The translations under genes were made by a program, and so were the position numbers. This document shows positions 11,904-24,900 of a stretch of 64,000 nt of DNA, one piece after another (position 1 is the first letter of the stretch; each line of letters starts with the position of its first letter). The stretch is from Amaranthus tricolor (Eukaryota; Streptophyta; Magnoliopsida; Caryophyllales; Amaranthaceae). The notes under the pieces were generated by a model. That model made no database searches and was not told where the DNA came from. It worked only from the letters and a program-made list of their open reading frames with translations. The stretch covers positions 604,938 to 668,937 of the forward strand of contig NC_080053.1 in the NCBI RefSeq assembly GCF_026212465.1. The letters run 5' to 3'.

Positions 11904-13343
11904 TTGATTCAATTAGGAACGGGAACAGCAACAAGAGGGGGGGGTGAATTGTTGTTGTTGCAAGTTTAAGCGATTGTGCCCTGTTTTTGCGGAATTATTC
12001 AAAATAAATAAAGCTTAAACTAAGAGCAAAATAATAAGAGAGACACACGATTTTACGTGGAAACCTTTTGGGCCTAAACAAAAGGAAAAACCACGACCAC
12101 TTGGGATTTTCAAAAACTCCACTATGTTTAAGGCAATTAGTTACAATCACAATAAACACCTTGCTTCACTCGAAGCGTAACACCTAGGCCGACTCCTCTT
12201 CTCTCTAATTGCTTTACTCCAAGCAACAACCTTAGCTTCTCTACAAGCTAATCCTCTCTAGCTTCACTCAAAGCTATCTAATTTCCCCCTTAGACTCACC
12301 CGAGTCTAATTACATAAACTCTCAAAAACACTTACAAAAAGGATATAAATTCTCTAAAATAAATCAAAGAGTTGCATCAAGAAAATATTATAAATTGATT
12401 GGCAATTTTAAGAACAAAATATTTCTTGTAAAATCCAACAAAAACGTATGAAAAACACTTAAGCACAAAACGTTGGATTACTTCTCTCTTATCTTTAAAA
12501 ACCGGAATTATCTTGCAATTTATAGAAAATAATATTCCTAAGAAAGTGGAATAATCCAATCCATCATCCCACTATCAAGAGATCATGGGAGTAATGTGGA
12601 TTAAGCAAACACACGGTTATTTCCATAAGATTTGATTAAGTCAAATCACACGTGTACATAAACAATAACCGCTGTTCCTTTAATAACCGCTGTTCCCTAA
12701 AGTAGCAGTTTCTTCAGTAGTAATTCCTGTTCCCCAAATTAATGGCTGGAACTTCATGCTATATTTAGAAAACGGTTAATCTTAGTGGGAATGATCGTTT
12801 GCTAATTTTTAGGAATAAAGACCGGCTAAAAAGATTTGCTAAGACCAATTCAAAGTTAGTTAATTCTATTTTTAACAAATCCAAGATTTATTAAAAATAG
12901 ATCCTAAAATAAAGGATCTTAAAGAATTAAAACGTGAATCCATTTTATTCAATAAAAACGATTTGCCAATTAACTTAAATAAATTTTTACTGCAACAATT
13001 TAATTTAAAATACATTAACTAAAAATAATAATTAAAATATGATAATCAGAATTTTCAGTCAGCGTATTCAACCTTCAGCTCAGGAACAGTGTGCTGTCTC
13101 CAGACTTCAGTTTAGCTAGAACATCCAACTTGGGAACAGTAGATCTGCTGTCTCCATTTTACATCCCAAGCGATATACTTCTCCTAACATCAATTGAAAC
13201 CTTTTGACATGTACGTTTCCATAAGCTAAGGCATAGGTACTATCAACGATCATAATCATAATCGGATATCGACCTGCACAATCTCTAAAAACATGTTCGC
13301 TTAAATAAAGTGTAGTCATCATCAAAACTCAAGAGGTCCAACA
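11904..13343 (-). repeat. 5' LTR of the complete element, shared with a truncated upstream copy
   Basis: 1440-bp LTR, almost identical to 2614-4055. Its inner end abuts the primer-binding site, so it is the 5' LTR of the gag-pol element. Its outer end is not flanked by host DNA. It is followed by a polypurine tract and the 3' part of another element copy, so it is also the 3' LTR of that remnant. This is the LTR-internal-LTR-internal arrangement produced by recombination between element copies. Promoter activity for gag-pol would start here. Confidence 0.9.
12518..12525 (-). promoter_or_regulatory. Candidate LTR TATA box
   Basis: Minus-strand CTATAAAT within the 5' LTR, about 615 bp before the LTR end. 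It is a plausible core promoter for the gag-pol transcript. It is based on the motif alone in an AT-rich LTR, so other sites cannot be excluded. Confidence 0.4.
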
Positions 13344-13345
13344 AA

Positions 13346-13358
13346 TTCCCCCTTTTTG
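13346..13358 (-). other. Polypurine tract of the truncated upstream copy
   Basis: Same CAAAAAGGGGGAA tract as at 4058-4070, directly outside the shared LTR. A second tract (CAAAAGGGGGAA) follows at 13842-13853. Their presence outside a 5' LTR shows that 13344-15640 is the 3' end of another element, not flanking host DNA. Confidence 0.88.
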
Positions 13359-14120
13359 ATGATGACAAACTTTTCAAACAAACTTAAAAACAAAATAGAG
13401 TAAAACCAATATTGAAGAGCATGTTCGAGATTAAAACAACTCTACATTACTTAGTAAATTAAATCGTTACAATATAATTTACCAAGCATACATTAAAAAC
13501 AAATTACTCTATTAATTAGAATTATTTAAAATAACTTAAGCATAATCAAAACATCGGAAGTAGTTTATAACTTAAGATTTCAAATAGAACTAAACAAAAC
13601 AAAACTTACCAAACAAAACTTAAAGCACTGTAAGAACTTTTATCATAGCATTCAAGTAATCATCAGAGCATATAAATCATAACAATCAAAGTATGTATCT
13701 CGGTATGTATATCAGAGCTAAATTAATCATCAGAGCATCAGAGCATGAATATCAGAGCATAGCCACAGTTCCTAATGTTCAACAGAATAAATGTATATCA
13801 GACTAGGCATACTCAAGCATTATTTAAGTTTGTGCCAAATATTCCCCCTTTTGACATCATTCAAAAAGAAGATAAGCAATCAAACCACAGCACTAAACAT
13901 ATAGTTATAGTCAAAGAGAGAATAAGGATGCACAAATTAAAAAGCAATAACAATGAATGCAAGCATGATAAGCAAAGATTAGTCAAACCTAACAGTTAGT
14001 AGCATATGTAAAAAGGTTTAACAAAGTTAACAATGTTTAAGAGGTGTACCCCAGCTGGTACCAAAAGAAAGAAATTGTTTAAAGACAGAGACAGCAGCAA
14101 TGAAAATAATAAAAGGGAAA
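13359..14120 (-). other. Untranslated region of the truncated upstream copy
   Basis: Second copy of 4071-4832: AT-rich, non-coding, containing the second polypurine tract at 13842-13853 and the ATCAGAGCAT-type short repeats. No gene seen. Confidence 0.75.
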
Positions 14121-15608
14121 CTATGAAGCAGGAGCATCTTCATCAACATATTCCGTTTGCACCTCAACTGTATCCAATTTAGCGCCAAGACGGGCCTCCA
14201 TCTGAGTCATCTGGTCAGCTAAAGAGGCTAGGGAAACACGGATCTCATCTTGAAATTTGAAGAAGCGATCCTGCAAATCATCAAGCTTGAGAAGAATGGA
14301 ATATAAGGGGGCAGTAGGAACGGTTGCCTGATCAAAGCTTTGTCTGTGAAATGATGGTGGTGGTGATCTTGGTGTTGGTGATGGTGGTGGTGGAGTGGTT
14401 GGCTTTGGTGAGGGAAAACTATTGGGTTCAGCCCTAGAGTCTTCTTCAAGAGAAACCTTAGATTCCAACCCCTGGTCTTCTTCCTCAGAAGGAACAACCT
14501 CCTGTTCCTTAACTCCATCCCCTTCTTTCTCCTGTTCCTCCTTCTCCTCTTCTTCCTTTTTCTCCTGTTCCTTCTCTTCCTTCTCTTCCTCTTCCTCCTG
14601 TTCCTCCTTTTCCTTCCCCTCTTCCTCCTGTTCCTCATTATCAGAATCAATCTCAACCTGTTCCACAGCATTTTCAAGGATCCCTTCCTCATTTAATTTA
14701 AGGCGCAAGTTATTCAAACATTTTGCACCTATCATGTTACTGGGACCCATAGGAAAACTGTATTCTCCAAGTGGAACACCAAATTTTGAGAAAATCCAGG
14801 ACAATAAACCACCATAGCCTACCATACATCTTTTGGCTATACAATCATTTAAATGCGAAATCATCAAGGAAGGAAAGTTAATCTTTATATTGTTCACCAT
14901 ACAGTAAATCAAAGTGGCATCTCGAAGACTTACCTCACTACGTTTTGAATTTCGTGGTAAAATAAACCTTCGAGCAATGTTGTAAAGTAACTTGTGTAAG
15001 GGGGACAAAACATTGTGACTCACTTTACCTCTCTTTTGCCTAACACCTAAACATCTCCAAACATCCTTTTCATCAATCCCAGAAAACGCAATTTTTGACC
15101 CAACATAATAAACATCAAAACCAGTAGCAGGAACACCTAACCACTCTCCTAAAGTCAGACTATCAAATTCAATATCAATATCTTTGATTGAACTAGAACA
15201 AACTCCATCATGAACAGCAAAATTAGAAATAAACTCATGCATAATGTCAGGATAAATGGGGTTGCAGCAATATACGCTCATAAGTGATTCCCATTTTTGA
15301 GTTTGTAAAATTTCATGGAATTTAGGAAAGATTGTAGATTCGTACCATTCTTTGTCTACACCAAATCCTACAGACATTTCTTTAGAAAGTTCTTCAGCAT
15401 TTGAGTAATGCGTTACCTTCATTTTCTTGGTAGAGTGGGTTGAAGGTTTCTTGGATTCTCTTGTTCTTTTACCACTTGTTTGCGGAGACATAGGGGTGTC
15501 CTCTGGTTCCTTTGATGAAGACTTAGGTTTGTGAGTGAGAGAAGGTGGGTAGATAACTCGAAGAGGGACAGGTTGCTTCATTTTTGGTTTCATATTCTTG
15601 GTTTTCAT
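14121..15608 (-). CDS. Extra 3' ORF of copia element, intact copy
   Basis: Intact frame of 495 codons from the ATG at 15606-15608. The open frame runs further upstream into satellite, but that part is not element sequence. Visible layout: basic Lys/Ser/Thr/Pro-rich N-terminus (1-75); a globular region (about 75-290) containing CCNPIYPDIMHEF, LTLGEWLGVPA and HNVLSPLHKLLYNI; a Glu/Lys/Gln run (about 319-370); a Pro/Ser/His-rich stretch (about 395-420); and a C-terminal coiled-coil-like helix (about 430-485). The globular part reminds me of the plant 'putative transposon protein' family found as an accessory ORF in many retroelements; that is from memory, not a search. No signal peptide or membrane segment is evident, so it does not look like an envelope protein. 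It is cut 32 bp upstream of its ATG by the satellite junction, so it has no promoter of its own element. Function unknown. Confidence 0.8.
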   Translation of the reverse strand: MKTKNMKPKMKQPVPLRVIYPPSLTHKPKSSSKEPEDTPMSPQTSGKRTRESKKPSTHSTKKMKVTHYSNAEELSKEMSVGFGVDKEWYESTIFPKFHEILQTQKWESLMSVYCCNPIYPDIMHEFISNFAVHDGVCSSSIKDIDIEFDSLTLGEWLGVPATGFDVYYVGSKIAFSGIDEKDVWRCLGVRQKRGKVSHNVLSPLHKLLYNIARRFILPRNSKRSEVSLRDATLIYCMVNNIKINFPSLMISHLNDCIAKRCMVGYGGLLSWIFSKFGVPLGEYSFPMGPSNMIGAKCLNNLRLKLNEEGILENAVEQVEIDSDNEEQEEEGKEKEEQEEEEEKEEKEQEKKEEEEKEEQEKEGDGVKEQEVVPSEEEDQGLESKVSLEEDSRAEPNSFPSPKPTTPPPPSPTPRSPPPSFHRQSFDQATVPTAPLYSILLKLDDLQDRFFKFQDEIRVSLASLADQMTQMEARLGAKLDTVEVQTEYVDEDAPAS

Positions 15609-15637
15609 TGAAGTTTTTAGAGAGAAAAGCAAAGGAG

Positions 15638-15641
15638 AATC
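15638..15641. other. Breakpoint between truncated retroelement and satellite
   Basis: Element sequence matching 6351 and below ends at 15640 and satellite monomer 5 resumes with CGCAACTTAGCACG. The bases AAT at 15638-15640 are shared by both sides (element ...GGAGAAT, satellite ...AAAAT), suggesting microhomology-mediated joining. Confidence 0.8.
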
Positions 15642-18600
15642 GCAACTTAGCACGTAATTTCTAGCATATGACTATGATTTTCAATTCTAACCACTTCAAC
15701 ACAATAATATATACCAAATAGTGTTGTGTTCCACGTTTCGTGCAAAATAAACCAAGTTTGAGCTACTTTGTGCGCAAAAGTGCCAAACACGCTTAAAAAC
15801 TCTTAAAATCGCAACTTAACACGTAATTCTAGTATACGACTATTATTTTCACATCTATACATTTCAACACAATAATATTTACCAAATAGTGTTATGTGCC
15901 AAGTTTCGTGCAAAACAAACTAAGTTTGAGCTACTTTATGCGCAAAAGTGCCAAAAATGCTTAAAAACCCTTAAAATCGCAACTTAACACGTAATTTCAA
16001 GCGTATGACTTTGATTTTCAATTCTAACCACTTCAACAAAATAATATATACCAAAAAGAGTTGTGTGCCAAGTTTCATGCAAAACAAACCAAGTTTGAGC
16101 TACGTTATGCACAAAATTGCCAAAACCCCATAAAATCACAACTTAACACGTAACTTCTAACATATTACTATGATTTTAATTCTAAGCAATTCACCAAAAT
16201 AATATATACCTAATAGTGTTGTGTGCCAAGTTTCGTGCAAAACAAACCAAGTTTGAGATACTTTATGCGCAAAAGTGCCAAAAATGCTAAAAAACCCATA
16301 AAATCACAACTTAACACGTAATATGTAGCAAATGACCCTGATTTTATGTTTTATCCACTTCAAGACAATAATATATACCAAAACGTGTTGTGTGCCAAGT
16401 TTCGAGAAAAACAAACTACGTTTGAGCTACATTATTCGCAAAAGTACCAAAAATGCTTAAAAACCATTAAAATTGCAACTTAACACGAAATTTCTAGCAT
16501 ATGACAATGATTTTCAATTCTAACCACTTCAAAAAAATAATATATACAAAATAGTGTTGTGTGCCAAGTTTCGTGCTAAACAAACAAAGTTTGAGCTACT
16601 TTATGCGCAAAAGTGCCAAAAACGCTTAACAACCTATAATATTGCAAATTAACACGTAATTTTTTGCTTATGACTATCATTTTCAATTCTAACCACTTCA
16701 ACACAATATTATATATACCAAAAAGTGTTGTGTGCCATGTTTCGTGCAAAACAAACCAAGTTTGAGCTACATTATGCGCAAAAGTGCCGAAAATGCATAA
16801 AAACCCTTAAAATCGCAACTTAGCACGTTTTTTCTAGCATATGACTATGATTTTCAATTCTAACCACTTCAACACAACAATATATACCAAAATAGTGTTG
16901 TGTTCCACGTTTCGTGCAAAATAAAACAAGTTTGAGCTACTTTGTGCGCAAAAGCGCCAAACACGCTTAAAAACTCTTAAAATCGCAACTTAACACGTAA
17001 TTCTAGTATACGACTATTATTTTCACATCTAACCATTTCAACACAATAATATTTACCAAATAGTGTTATGTGCCAAGTTTCGTGCAAAACAAACTAAGTT
17101 TGAGCTACTTTATGCGCAAAAGTGCCAAAAATGCTTAAAAACCCTTAAAATCGCAACTTAACACGTAATTTCAAGCGTATGACTTTGATTTTCAATTCTA
17201 ACCACTTCAACAAAATAATATATACCAAAAAGAGTTGTGTGCCAAGTTTCATGCAAAACAAACAATGTTTGAGCTACGTTATGCACAAAATTGCCAAAAC
17301 CCCATAAAATCACAACTTAACACGTAACTTCTAACATATTACTATGATTTTAATTCTAAGCACTTCACCAAAATAATATATACCTAATAGTGTTGTGTGC
17401 CAAGTTTCGTGCAAAACAAACCAAGTTTGAGATACTTTATGCGCAAAAGTGCCAAAAATGCTAAAAAAACCCATAAAATCACAACTTAACACGTAATATG
17501 TAGCAAATGACTATGATTTTATGTTTTATCCACTTCAAGACAATAATATATACCAAAACGTGTTGTGTGCCAAGTTTCGAGAAAAACAAACTACGTTTGA
17601 GCTACATTATTCGCAAAAGTACGAAAAATGCTTAAAAACCATTAAAATTGCAACTTAACACGAAATTTCTAGCATATGACAATGATTTTCAATTCTAACC
17701 ACTTCAAAAAAATAATATATACAAAATAGTGTTGTGTGCCAAGTTTCGTGCTAAACAAACAAAGTTTGAGCTACTTTATGCGCAAAAGTGCCAAAAACGC
17801 TTAACAAGCTATAATATTGCAAATTAACACGTAATTTTTTGCTTATGACTATCATTTTCAATTCTAACCACTTCAACACAATATTATATATACCAAAAAG
17901 TGTTGTGTGCCATGTTTCGTGCAAAACAAACCAAGTTTGAGCTACATTATGCGCAAAACTGCCGAAAATGCATAAAAACCCTTAAAATCGCAACTTAGCA
18001 CGTAATTTCTAGCATATGACTATGATTTTCAATTCTAACCACTTCAACACAATAATATATACCAAATAGTGTTGTGTTCCACGTTTCGTGCAATATAAAA
18101 CAAGTTTGAGCTACTTTGTGCGCAAAAGTGCCAAACACGCTTAAAAACTCTTAAAATCACAACTTAACACGTAATTCTAGTATACGACTATTATTTTCAC
18201 ATCTAACCATTTCAACACAATAATATTTACCAAATAGTGTTATGTGCCAAGCTTCGTGCAAAACAAACTAAGTTTGAGCTACTTTATGCGCAAAAGTGCC
18301 AAAAATGCTTAAAAACCCTTAAAATCGCAACTTAACACGTAATTTCAAGCGTATGACTTTGATTTTCAATTCTAACCACTTCAACAAAATAATATATACC
18401 AAAAAGAGTTGTGTGCCAAGTTTCATGCAAAACAAACCAAGTTTGAGCTACGTTATGCACAAAATTGCCAAAACCCCATAAAATCACAACTTAACACGTA
18501 ACTTCTAACATATTACTATGATTTTAATTCTAAGCACTTCACCAAAATAATATATACCTAATAGTGTTGGGTGCCAAGTTTCGTGCAAAACAAACCAAGT

Positions 18601-21600
18601 TTGAGATACTTTATGCGCAAAAGTGCCAAAAATGCTAAAAAACCTATAAAATCACAACTTAACACGTAATATGTAGCAAATGACTATGATTTTATGTTTT
18701 ATCCACTTCAAGACAATAATATATACCAAAACGTGTTGTGTGCCAAGTTTCGAGAAAAACAAAATACGTTTGAGCTACATTATTCGCAAAAGTACCAAAA
18801 ATGCTTAAAAACCATTAAAATTGCAACTTAACACGAAATTTCCAGCATATGACAATGATTTTCAATTCCAACCACTTCAACAAAATAATATTTACAAAAT
18901 AGTGTTGTGTGCCAAGTTTCGTGCTAAACAAACAAAGTTTGAGCTACTTTATGCGCAAAAGTGCCAAAAACGCTTAACAACCTATAATATCGCAAATTAA
19001 CACGTAATTTTTTGCTTATGACTATCATTTTCAATTCTAACCACTTCAACACAATATTATATATACCAAAAAGTGTTATGTGCCATGTTTCGTGCAAAAC
19101 AAACCAAGTTTGAGCTACATTATGCGCAAAAGTGCCGAAAATTCATAAAAACCCTTAAAATCGCAACTTGGCACGTAATTTCTAGCATATGACTATGATT
19201 TTCAATTCTAACCACTTCAACACAATAATATATACCAAAATAGTGTTGTGTTCCACGTTTCGTGCAAAATAAAACAAGTTTGAGCTACTTTGTGCGCAAA
19301 AGCGCCAAACACGCTTAAAAACTCTTAAAATCGCAACTTAACACGTAATTCTAGTATACGACTATTATTTTCACATCTAACCATTTCAACACAATAATAT
19401 TTACCAAATAGTGTTATGTGCCAAGTTTCGTGCAAAACAAACTAAGTTTGAGCTACTTTATGCGCAAAAGTGCCAAAAATGCTTAAAAACCCTTAAAATC
19501 GCAACTTAACACGTAATTTCAAGCGTATGACTTTGATTTTCAATTCTAACCACTTCAACAAAATAATATATACCAAAAAGAGTTGTGTGCCAAGTTTCAT
19601 GCAAAACAAACCAAGTTTGAGCTACGTTATGCACAAAATTGCCAAAACCCCAAAAAATCACAACTTAACACGTAACTTCTAACATATTACTATGATTTTA
19701 ATTCTAAGCACTTCACCAAAATAATATATACCTAATAGTGTTGTGTGCCAAGTTTCGTGCAAAACAAACCAAGTTTGAGATACTTTATGCGCAAAAGTGC
19801 CAAAAATGCTAAAAAAACCAATAAAATCACAACTTAACACGTAATATGTAGCAAATGACTATGATTTTATGTTTTATCCACTTCAAGACAATAATATATA
19901 CCAAAACGTGTTGTGTGCCAAGTTTCGAGAAAAACAAAATACGTTTGAGCTACATTATTCGCAAAAGTACGAAAAATGCTTAAAAACCATTAAAATTGCA
20001 ACTTAACACGAAATTTCCAGCATATGACAATGATTTTCAATTCTAACCACTTCAACAAAATAATATTTACAAAATAGTGTTGTGTGCCAAGTTTCGTGCT
20101 AAACAAACAAAGTTTGAGCTACTTTATGCGCAAAAGTGCCAAAAACGCTTAACAACCTATAATATCGCAAATTAACACGTAATGTTTTGCTTATGACTAT
20201 CATTTTCAATTCTAACCACTTCAACACAATATTATATATACCAAAAAGTGTTATGTGCCATTTTTCGTGCAAAACAAAGCAAGTTTGAGCTACATTATGC
20301 GCAAAAGTGCCGAAAATTCATAAAAACCCTTAAAATCGCAACTTAGCACGTAATTTCTAGCATATGACTATGATTTTCAATTCTAACCACTTCAACACAA
20401 TAATATATACCAAAATAGTGTTGTGTTCCACGTTTCGTGCAAAATAAAACAAGTTTGAGCTACTTTGTGCGCAAAAGCGCCAAACACGCTTAAAAACTCT
20501 TAAAATCGCAACTTAACACGTAATTCTAGTATACGACTATTATTTTCACATCTAACCATTTCAACACAATAATATTTACCAAATAGTGTTATGTGCCAAG
20601 TTTCGTGCAAAACAAACTAAGTTTGAGCTACTTTATGCGCAAAAGTGCCAAAAATGCTTAAAAACCCTTAAAATCGCAACTTAACACGTAATTTCAAGCG
20701 TATGACTTTGATTTTCAATTCTAACCACTTCAACAAAATAATATATACCAAAAAGAGTTGTGTGCCAAGTTTCATGCAAAACAAACCAAGTTTGAGCTAC
20801 GTTATGCACAAAATTGCCAAAACCCCAGAAAAATCACAACTTAACACGTAACTTCTAACATATTACTATGATTTTAATTCTAAGCAATTCACCAAAATAA
20901 TATATACCTAATAGTGTTGTGTGCCAAGTTTCGTGCAAAACAAACCAAGTTTGAGATACTTTATGCGCAAAAGTGCCAAAAATGCTAAAAAACCCATAAA
21001 ATCACAACTTAATACGTAATGTGTAGCAAATGACTATGATTTTATGTTTTATCCACTTCAAGACAATAATATATACCAAAACGTGTTGTGTGCCAAGTTT
21101 CGAGAAAAACAAACTACGTTTGAGCTACATTATTCGCAAAAGTACCAAAAATGCTTAAAAAACATTAAAATTGCAACTTAACACGAAATTTCCAGCATAT
21201 GACAATGATTTTCAATTCTAACCACATCAAAAAAATAATATATACAAAATAGTGTTGTGTGCCAAGTTTCGTGCTAAACAAACAAAGTTTGAGCTATTTT
21301 ATGCGCAAAAGTGCCAAAAACGCTTAACAACCTATAATATCGCAAATTAACACGTAATTTTTTGCTTATGACTATCATTTTCAATTCTAACCACTTCAAC
21401 ACAATATTATATATACCAAAAAGTGTTGTGTGCCATGTTTCGTGCAAAACAAACCAAGTTTGAGCTACATTATGCGCAAAAGTGCCGAAAATGCATAAAA
21501 ACCCTTAAAATCGCAACTTAGCACGTAATTTCTAGCATATGACTATGATTTTCAATTCTAACCACTTCAACACAATAATATATACCAAATAGTGTTGTGT

Positions 21601-21928
21601 TCCACGTTTCGTGCAAAATAAAACAAGTTTGAGGTACTTTGTGCGCAAAAGTGCCAAACACGCTTAAAAACTCTTAAAATCGCAACTTAACACGTAATTC
21701 TAGTATACGACTATTATTTTCACATCTAACCATTTCAACACAACAATATTTACCAAATAGTGTTATGTGCCAAGCTTCGTGCAAAACAAACTAAGTTTGA
21801 GCTACTTTATGCGCAAAAGTGCCAAAAATGCTTAAAAACCCTTAAAATCGCAACTTAACACGTAATTTCAAGCGTATGACTTTGATTTTCAATTCTAACC
21901 ACTTCAACAAAATAATATATACCAAAAA
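15641..21928. repeat. Satellite array, regular 7-mer HOR block
   Basis: Continuation of the 168-bp satellite. The HOR marker (AGAGTTGTGTGCC monomer) recurs at 16058, 17232, 18406, 19580, 20755 and 21929, that is every 1174-1175 bp. The block begins inside monomer 5. The period starting at 16058 matches that at 1179 (shared TGACCCTG and CACGTTTTTT variants). The period at 17232 matches those at 5 and 2353 (shared CAAACAATG variant). No gene is present. Confidence 0.95.
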
Positions 21929-24900
21929 GAGTTGTGTGCCAAGTTTCATGCAAAACAAACCAAGTTTGAGCTACGTTATGCACAAAATTGCCAAAACCCC
22001 ATAAAATCACAACTTAACACGTAACTTCTAACATATTACTATGATTTTAATTCTAAGCACTTCACCAAAATAATATATACCTAATAGTGTTGTGTAACAA
22101 GTTTCGTGCAAAACAAACCAAGTTTGAGATACTTTATGCGCAAAAGTGCCAAAAATGCTAAAAAAACCCACAAAATCTCAACTTAACACGTAATAGGTAG
22201 CAAATGACTATGATTTTATGTTTTATCCACTTCAAGACAATAATATATACCAAAACGTGTTGTGTGCCAAGTTTCGAAAAAAACAAACTAAGTTTGAGCT
22301 ACATTATTTGCAAAAGTGCCAAGAATGCTTAAAAACCATTAAAATTCCAACTTAACACGAAATTTCCAGTATATGAAAATGATTTTCAATTCTAACCACT
22401 TCAAAAAAATAATATATACAAAATAGTGTTGTGTGCTAAGTTTCGTGCTAAAAAAACAAAGTTTGAGCTACTTTATGCGCAAAAGTGCCAAAAACGCTTA
22501 ACAACCTATAATATCGCAACTTAACACGCAATTTTTTGCTTATGACTATCATTTTCAATTCTAACCACTTCAACACAATAATATATATACCAAAAGTGTT
22601 GTGTGCCATGTTTCGTGCAAAACAAACCAAGTTTAAGCTACATTATGCGCAAAAGTGCCGAAAATGCATAAAAACCCTTAAAATCGCAACTTAGCACGTA
22701 ATTTCTAGCATATGACTATGATTTTCAATTCTAACCACTTCAACACAATAATATATACCAAATAGTTTTGTGTTCCACGTTTCGTGCAAGACAAACCAAG
22801 TTTGAGCTACTTTGTGCGCAAAAGTGCCAAACACGCTTAAAAACTCTTAAAATCGCAAATTAACACGTAATTCTAGTATACGACTATTATTTTCACATCT
22901 AACCATTTCAACATAATAATATTTACCAAATAGTGTTATGTGCCAAGTTTCGAGAAAAACAAACTACGTTTGAGCTACATTATTCGCAAAAGTACCAAAA
23001 ATGCTTAAAAACCATTAAAATTGCAACTTAACACGAAATTTCCAGCATATGACAATAATTTTCAATTCTAACCACTTCAACAAAATAATATTTACAAAAT
23101 AGTGTTGTGTGCCAAGTTTCGTGCTAAACAAACAAAGTTTGAGCTACTTTATGCGCAAAAGTGCCAAAAACGCTTAACAACCTATAATATCGCAACTTAA
23201 CACGTAATTTTTTGCTTATGACTATCATTTTCAATTCTAACCACTTCAACACAATAATATATATACCAAAAAGTGTTGTGTGCCATGTTTCGTGCAAAAC
23301 AAACCAAGTTTGAGCTACATTATGCGCAAAAGTGCCGAAAATGCATAAAAACCCTTAAAATCGCAACTTAGCACGTAATGTCTAGCATATGACTATGATT
23401 CTCAATTCTAACCACTTCAACACAATAATATATACCAAATAGTTTTGTGTGCCACGTTTCGTGCAAAATAAACCAGGTTTGAGATACTTTGTGCGCAAAA
23501 GTGCCAAACACGCTTAAAAACTCTTAAAATCACAACTTAACACGTAATTCTAGTATACGACTATTATTTTCACTTCTAACCACTTCAACAAAATAATATA
23601 TACCAAATAGTGTTTTGTGCCAAGTTTCGTGCAAAACAAACTAAGTTTGAGCTACTTTATGCGCAAAAGTGCCAAAAATGCTTAAAAAACCCTTAAAATC
23701 GCAACTTAACACGTAATTTCAAGCGTATGACTTCGATTTTCAATTCTAACCAGTTCAACAAAATAATATATACCAAAAAGAGTTGTGTGCCAAGTTTCAT
23801 GCAAAACAAACCAAGTTTGAGCTACGTTATGCGCAAAATTGCCAAAAACCCATAAAATCACAACTTAACACGTAACTTCTAACATATTACTATGATTTTA
23901 ATTCTAAGCACTTCATTAAAATAATATATACCTAATAGTGTTGTGTGCCAAGTTTCGTGCAAAACAAACCAAGTTTGAGATACTTTATGCGCAAAAGTTC
24001 CAAAAATGCTAAAAAACCCATAAAATCACAACTTAACACGTAATATGTAGCAAATGACTATGATTTTATGTTTTATCCACTTCAAGACAATAATATATAC
24101 CAAAACGTGTTGTGTGCCTAGTTTCGAGAAAAACAAACTACGTTTGAGCTGCATTATTCGCAAAAGTGCCAAAAATGCTTAAAAACCATTAAAATTGCAA
24201 CTTAACACGAAATTTCCAGCATATGACAATGATTTTCAATTCTAACCACTTCAACAAAATAATATTTACAAAATTGTGTTGTGTGCCATGTTTCGTGCTA
24301 AACAAACAAAGTTTGAGCTACTTTATGCGCAAAAGTGCCAAAAACGCTTAACAACCTATAATATCGCAACTTAACACGTAATTTTTTGCTTATGACTATC
24401 ATTTTCAATTCTAACCACTTCCACACAATAATATATATACCAAAAAGTGTTGTGTGCCATGTTTCGTGCAAAACAAATCAAGTTTGAGCTACATTATGCG
24501 CAAAGTGCCGAAAATGCATAAAAACCCTTAAATTAAAATCGCAACTTAGCACGTAATTTCTAGCATATGACTATGATTTTCAATTCTAAACCACTTCAAC
24601 ACAATAATATATACCCAAATAGTGTTGTGTGCCACGTTTCGTGCAAAACAAACCAAGTTTGAGCTACTTTGTGCGCAAAAGTGCCAAACACGCTGAAAAA
24701 CTCTTAAAATCGCAAATTAACACGTAATTCTAGTATACGACTATTATTTTCACATCTAACCATTTCAACATAATAATATTTACCAAATAGTGTTATGTGC
24801 CAAGTTTCGAGAAAAACAAACTACGTTTGAGCTACATTATTCGCAAAAGTGTCGAAAATGCTTAAAAACCATTAAAATTGCAACTTAACACCGAAATTTC

